Source: an uncultured Clostridium sp.
Lineage (GTDB): Bacteria; Bacillota; Clostridia; Peptostreptococcales; Peptostreptococcaceae
Assembly: GCA_937944945.1 (NCBI GenBank)
Contig: CALEBD010000064.1
Span: forward strand, 1-14,183
Direction of reading: 5' to 3'
Length of the DNA stretch: 14,183 nt
How positions within the stretch are numbered: position 1 is the first letter of the stretch; each line of letters opens with the position of its first letter. The position numbers and the translations under genes are program-made. Below are positions 13,830 to 14,183 of the stretch, piece after piece. The notes beneath the pieces are model-generated. The model ran no database searches. It saw only the letters and a program-made list of their open reading frames with translations, and was not told the DNA's origin.

Positions 13830-14183
13830 ATGATAGAAATAGAAAAACCAAAAGTAGATATAGTTGAGCTTAGCGAAGACTATAGATATGGAAAATTCGT
13901 AGTGGAACCTCTAGAGAGAGGCTACGGAATAACTATAGGGAATGCCCTAAGAAGAATATTATTATCATCACTTCCTGGAAGTGCTATAACAAGTGTAAAA
14001 ATTGAAGGTGTTTTACACGAATTTACTACGGTTCCAAATGTTGTAGAAGATGTACCAGAAATAATAATTAATTTAAAAAATGTAAGATTAAAATTAGATA
14101 AAAATGAACAAAAAACATTAAGAATAAATTTTAATGGTGCAGGAGAAGTGACAGCGGGAGATATTGAAACTGACGGAACAGTA
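13830..14183 (+). CDS. rpoA: RNA polymerase alpha subunit (3' end outside the window)
   Basis: Alpha forms the dimer on which the polymerase is assembled, and its C-terminal domain contacts UP elements and activators. The first 118 codons are present, in frame to the last base. They cover the first part of the N-terminal domain, with the conserved RGYGITIGNALRRILLSSLP at residues 30-49, including the Arg equivalent to E. coli R45, and IEGVLHEFTTVPNVVEDVPE at about 58-77. The start MIEIEKPKVDIVE has AAGGAGGG (13814-13821) 8 nt upstream. rplQ (L17) would be expected after it. Confidence 0.97.
   Translation, partial: MIEIEKPKVDIVELSEDYRYGKFVVEPLERGYGITIGNALRRILLSSLPGSAITSVKIEGVLHEFTTVPNVVEDVPEIIINLKNVRLKLDKNEQKTLRINFNGAGEVTAGDIETDGTV

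Noticed and set aside
1..14183. Mobile elements, CRISPR, tRNA or rRNA genes
   Set aside because: No transposase or phage-like frame, no regular repeat-spacer array and no tRNA-like cloverleaf were seen; almost the whole window is conserved housekeeping coding sequence.

Overview
The window is a single co-directional run of genes on the + strand: the S10-spc-alpha ribosomal protein cluster, entered inside rplC (L3) and left inside rpoA. The DNA is very AT-rich. Arg is mostly AGA and Ile is very often ATA, Shine-Dalgarno sequences are strong (AAGGAGG type), and the spc/alpha block has the Gram-positive order secY-adk-map-infA-rpmJ-rpsM-rpsK-rpsD-rpoA. L36 and S4 are zinc-binding types, Adk has a four-Cys LID, and S14 is of the short zinc-ribbon lineage. 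Together these suggest a low-GC Firmicute of class Clostridia, most like the Peptostreptococcaceae (Clostridioides/Paeniclostridium/Romboutsia group). The genus cannot be fixed from the window alone.

Layout: 1-4766 is the S10 part (rplC partial, rplD, rplW, rplB, rpsS, rplV, rpsC, rplP, rpmC, rpsQ). 4791-8900 is the spc part (rplN, rplX, rplE, rpsN, rpsH, rplF, rplR, rpsE, rpmD, rplO). 8939-11620 holds secY, adk and map. 11808-14183 is the alpha part (infA, rpmJ, rpsM, rpsK, rpsD, rpoA partial). Most gaps are 1-40 nt with no visible terminator, so the block is probably read as one long transcript. Only two gaps exceed 100 nt: 187 nt between map and infA, and 149 nt between rpmJ and rpsM, the latter with a likely extended -10 promoter. 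The genes supply parts of both ribosomal subunits, the main protein translocase channel, nucleotide balance (Adk), N-terminal Met removal, initiation factor IF-1 and the RNA polymerase alpha subunit.

This is an ordinary, highly conserved housekeeping region, and I see no new system in it. Points worth a second look are: an S14 lacking one of its four zinc-ligand cysteines through what looks like a clean 9-nt in-frame deletion; an S3 with a GAAG loop in its KH domain and a repeat-built, charged C-terminal tail; the apparent absence of the KOW-domain gene usually found between map and infA, with a possible decayed remnant; and several small RNA-structure candidates in the leaders of rplR, infA, rpmJ, rpsM and rpoA.
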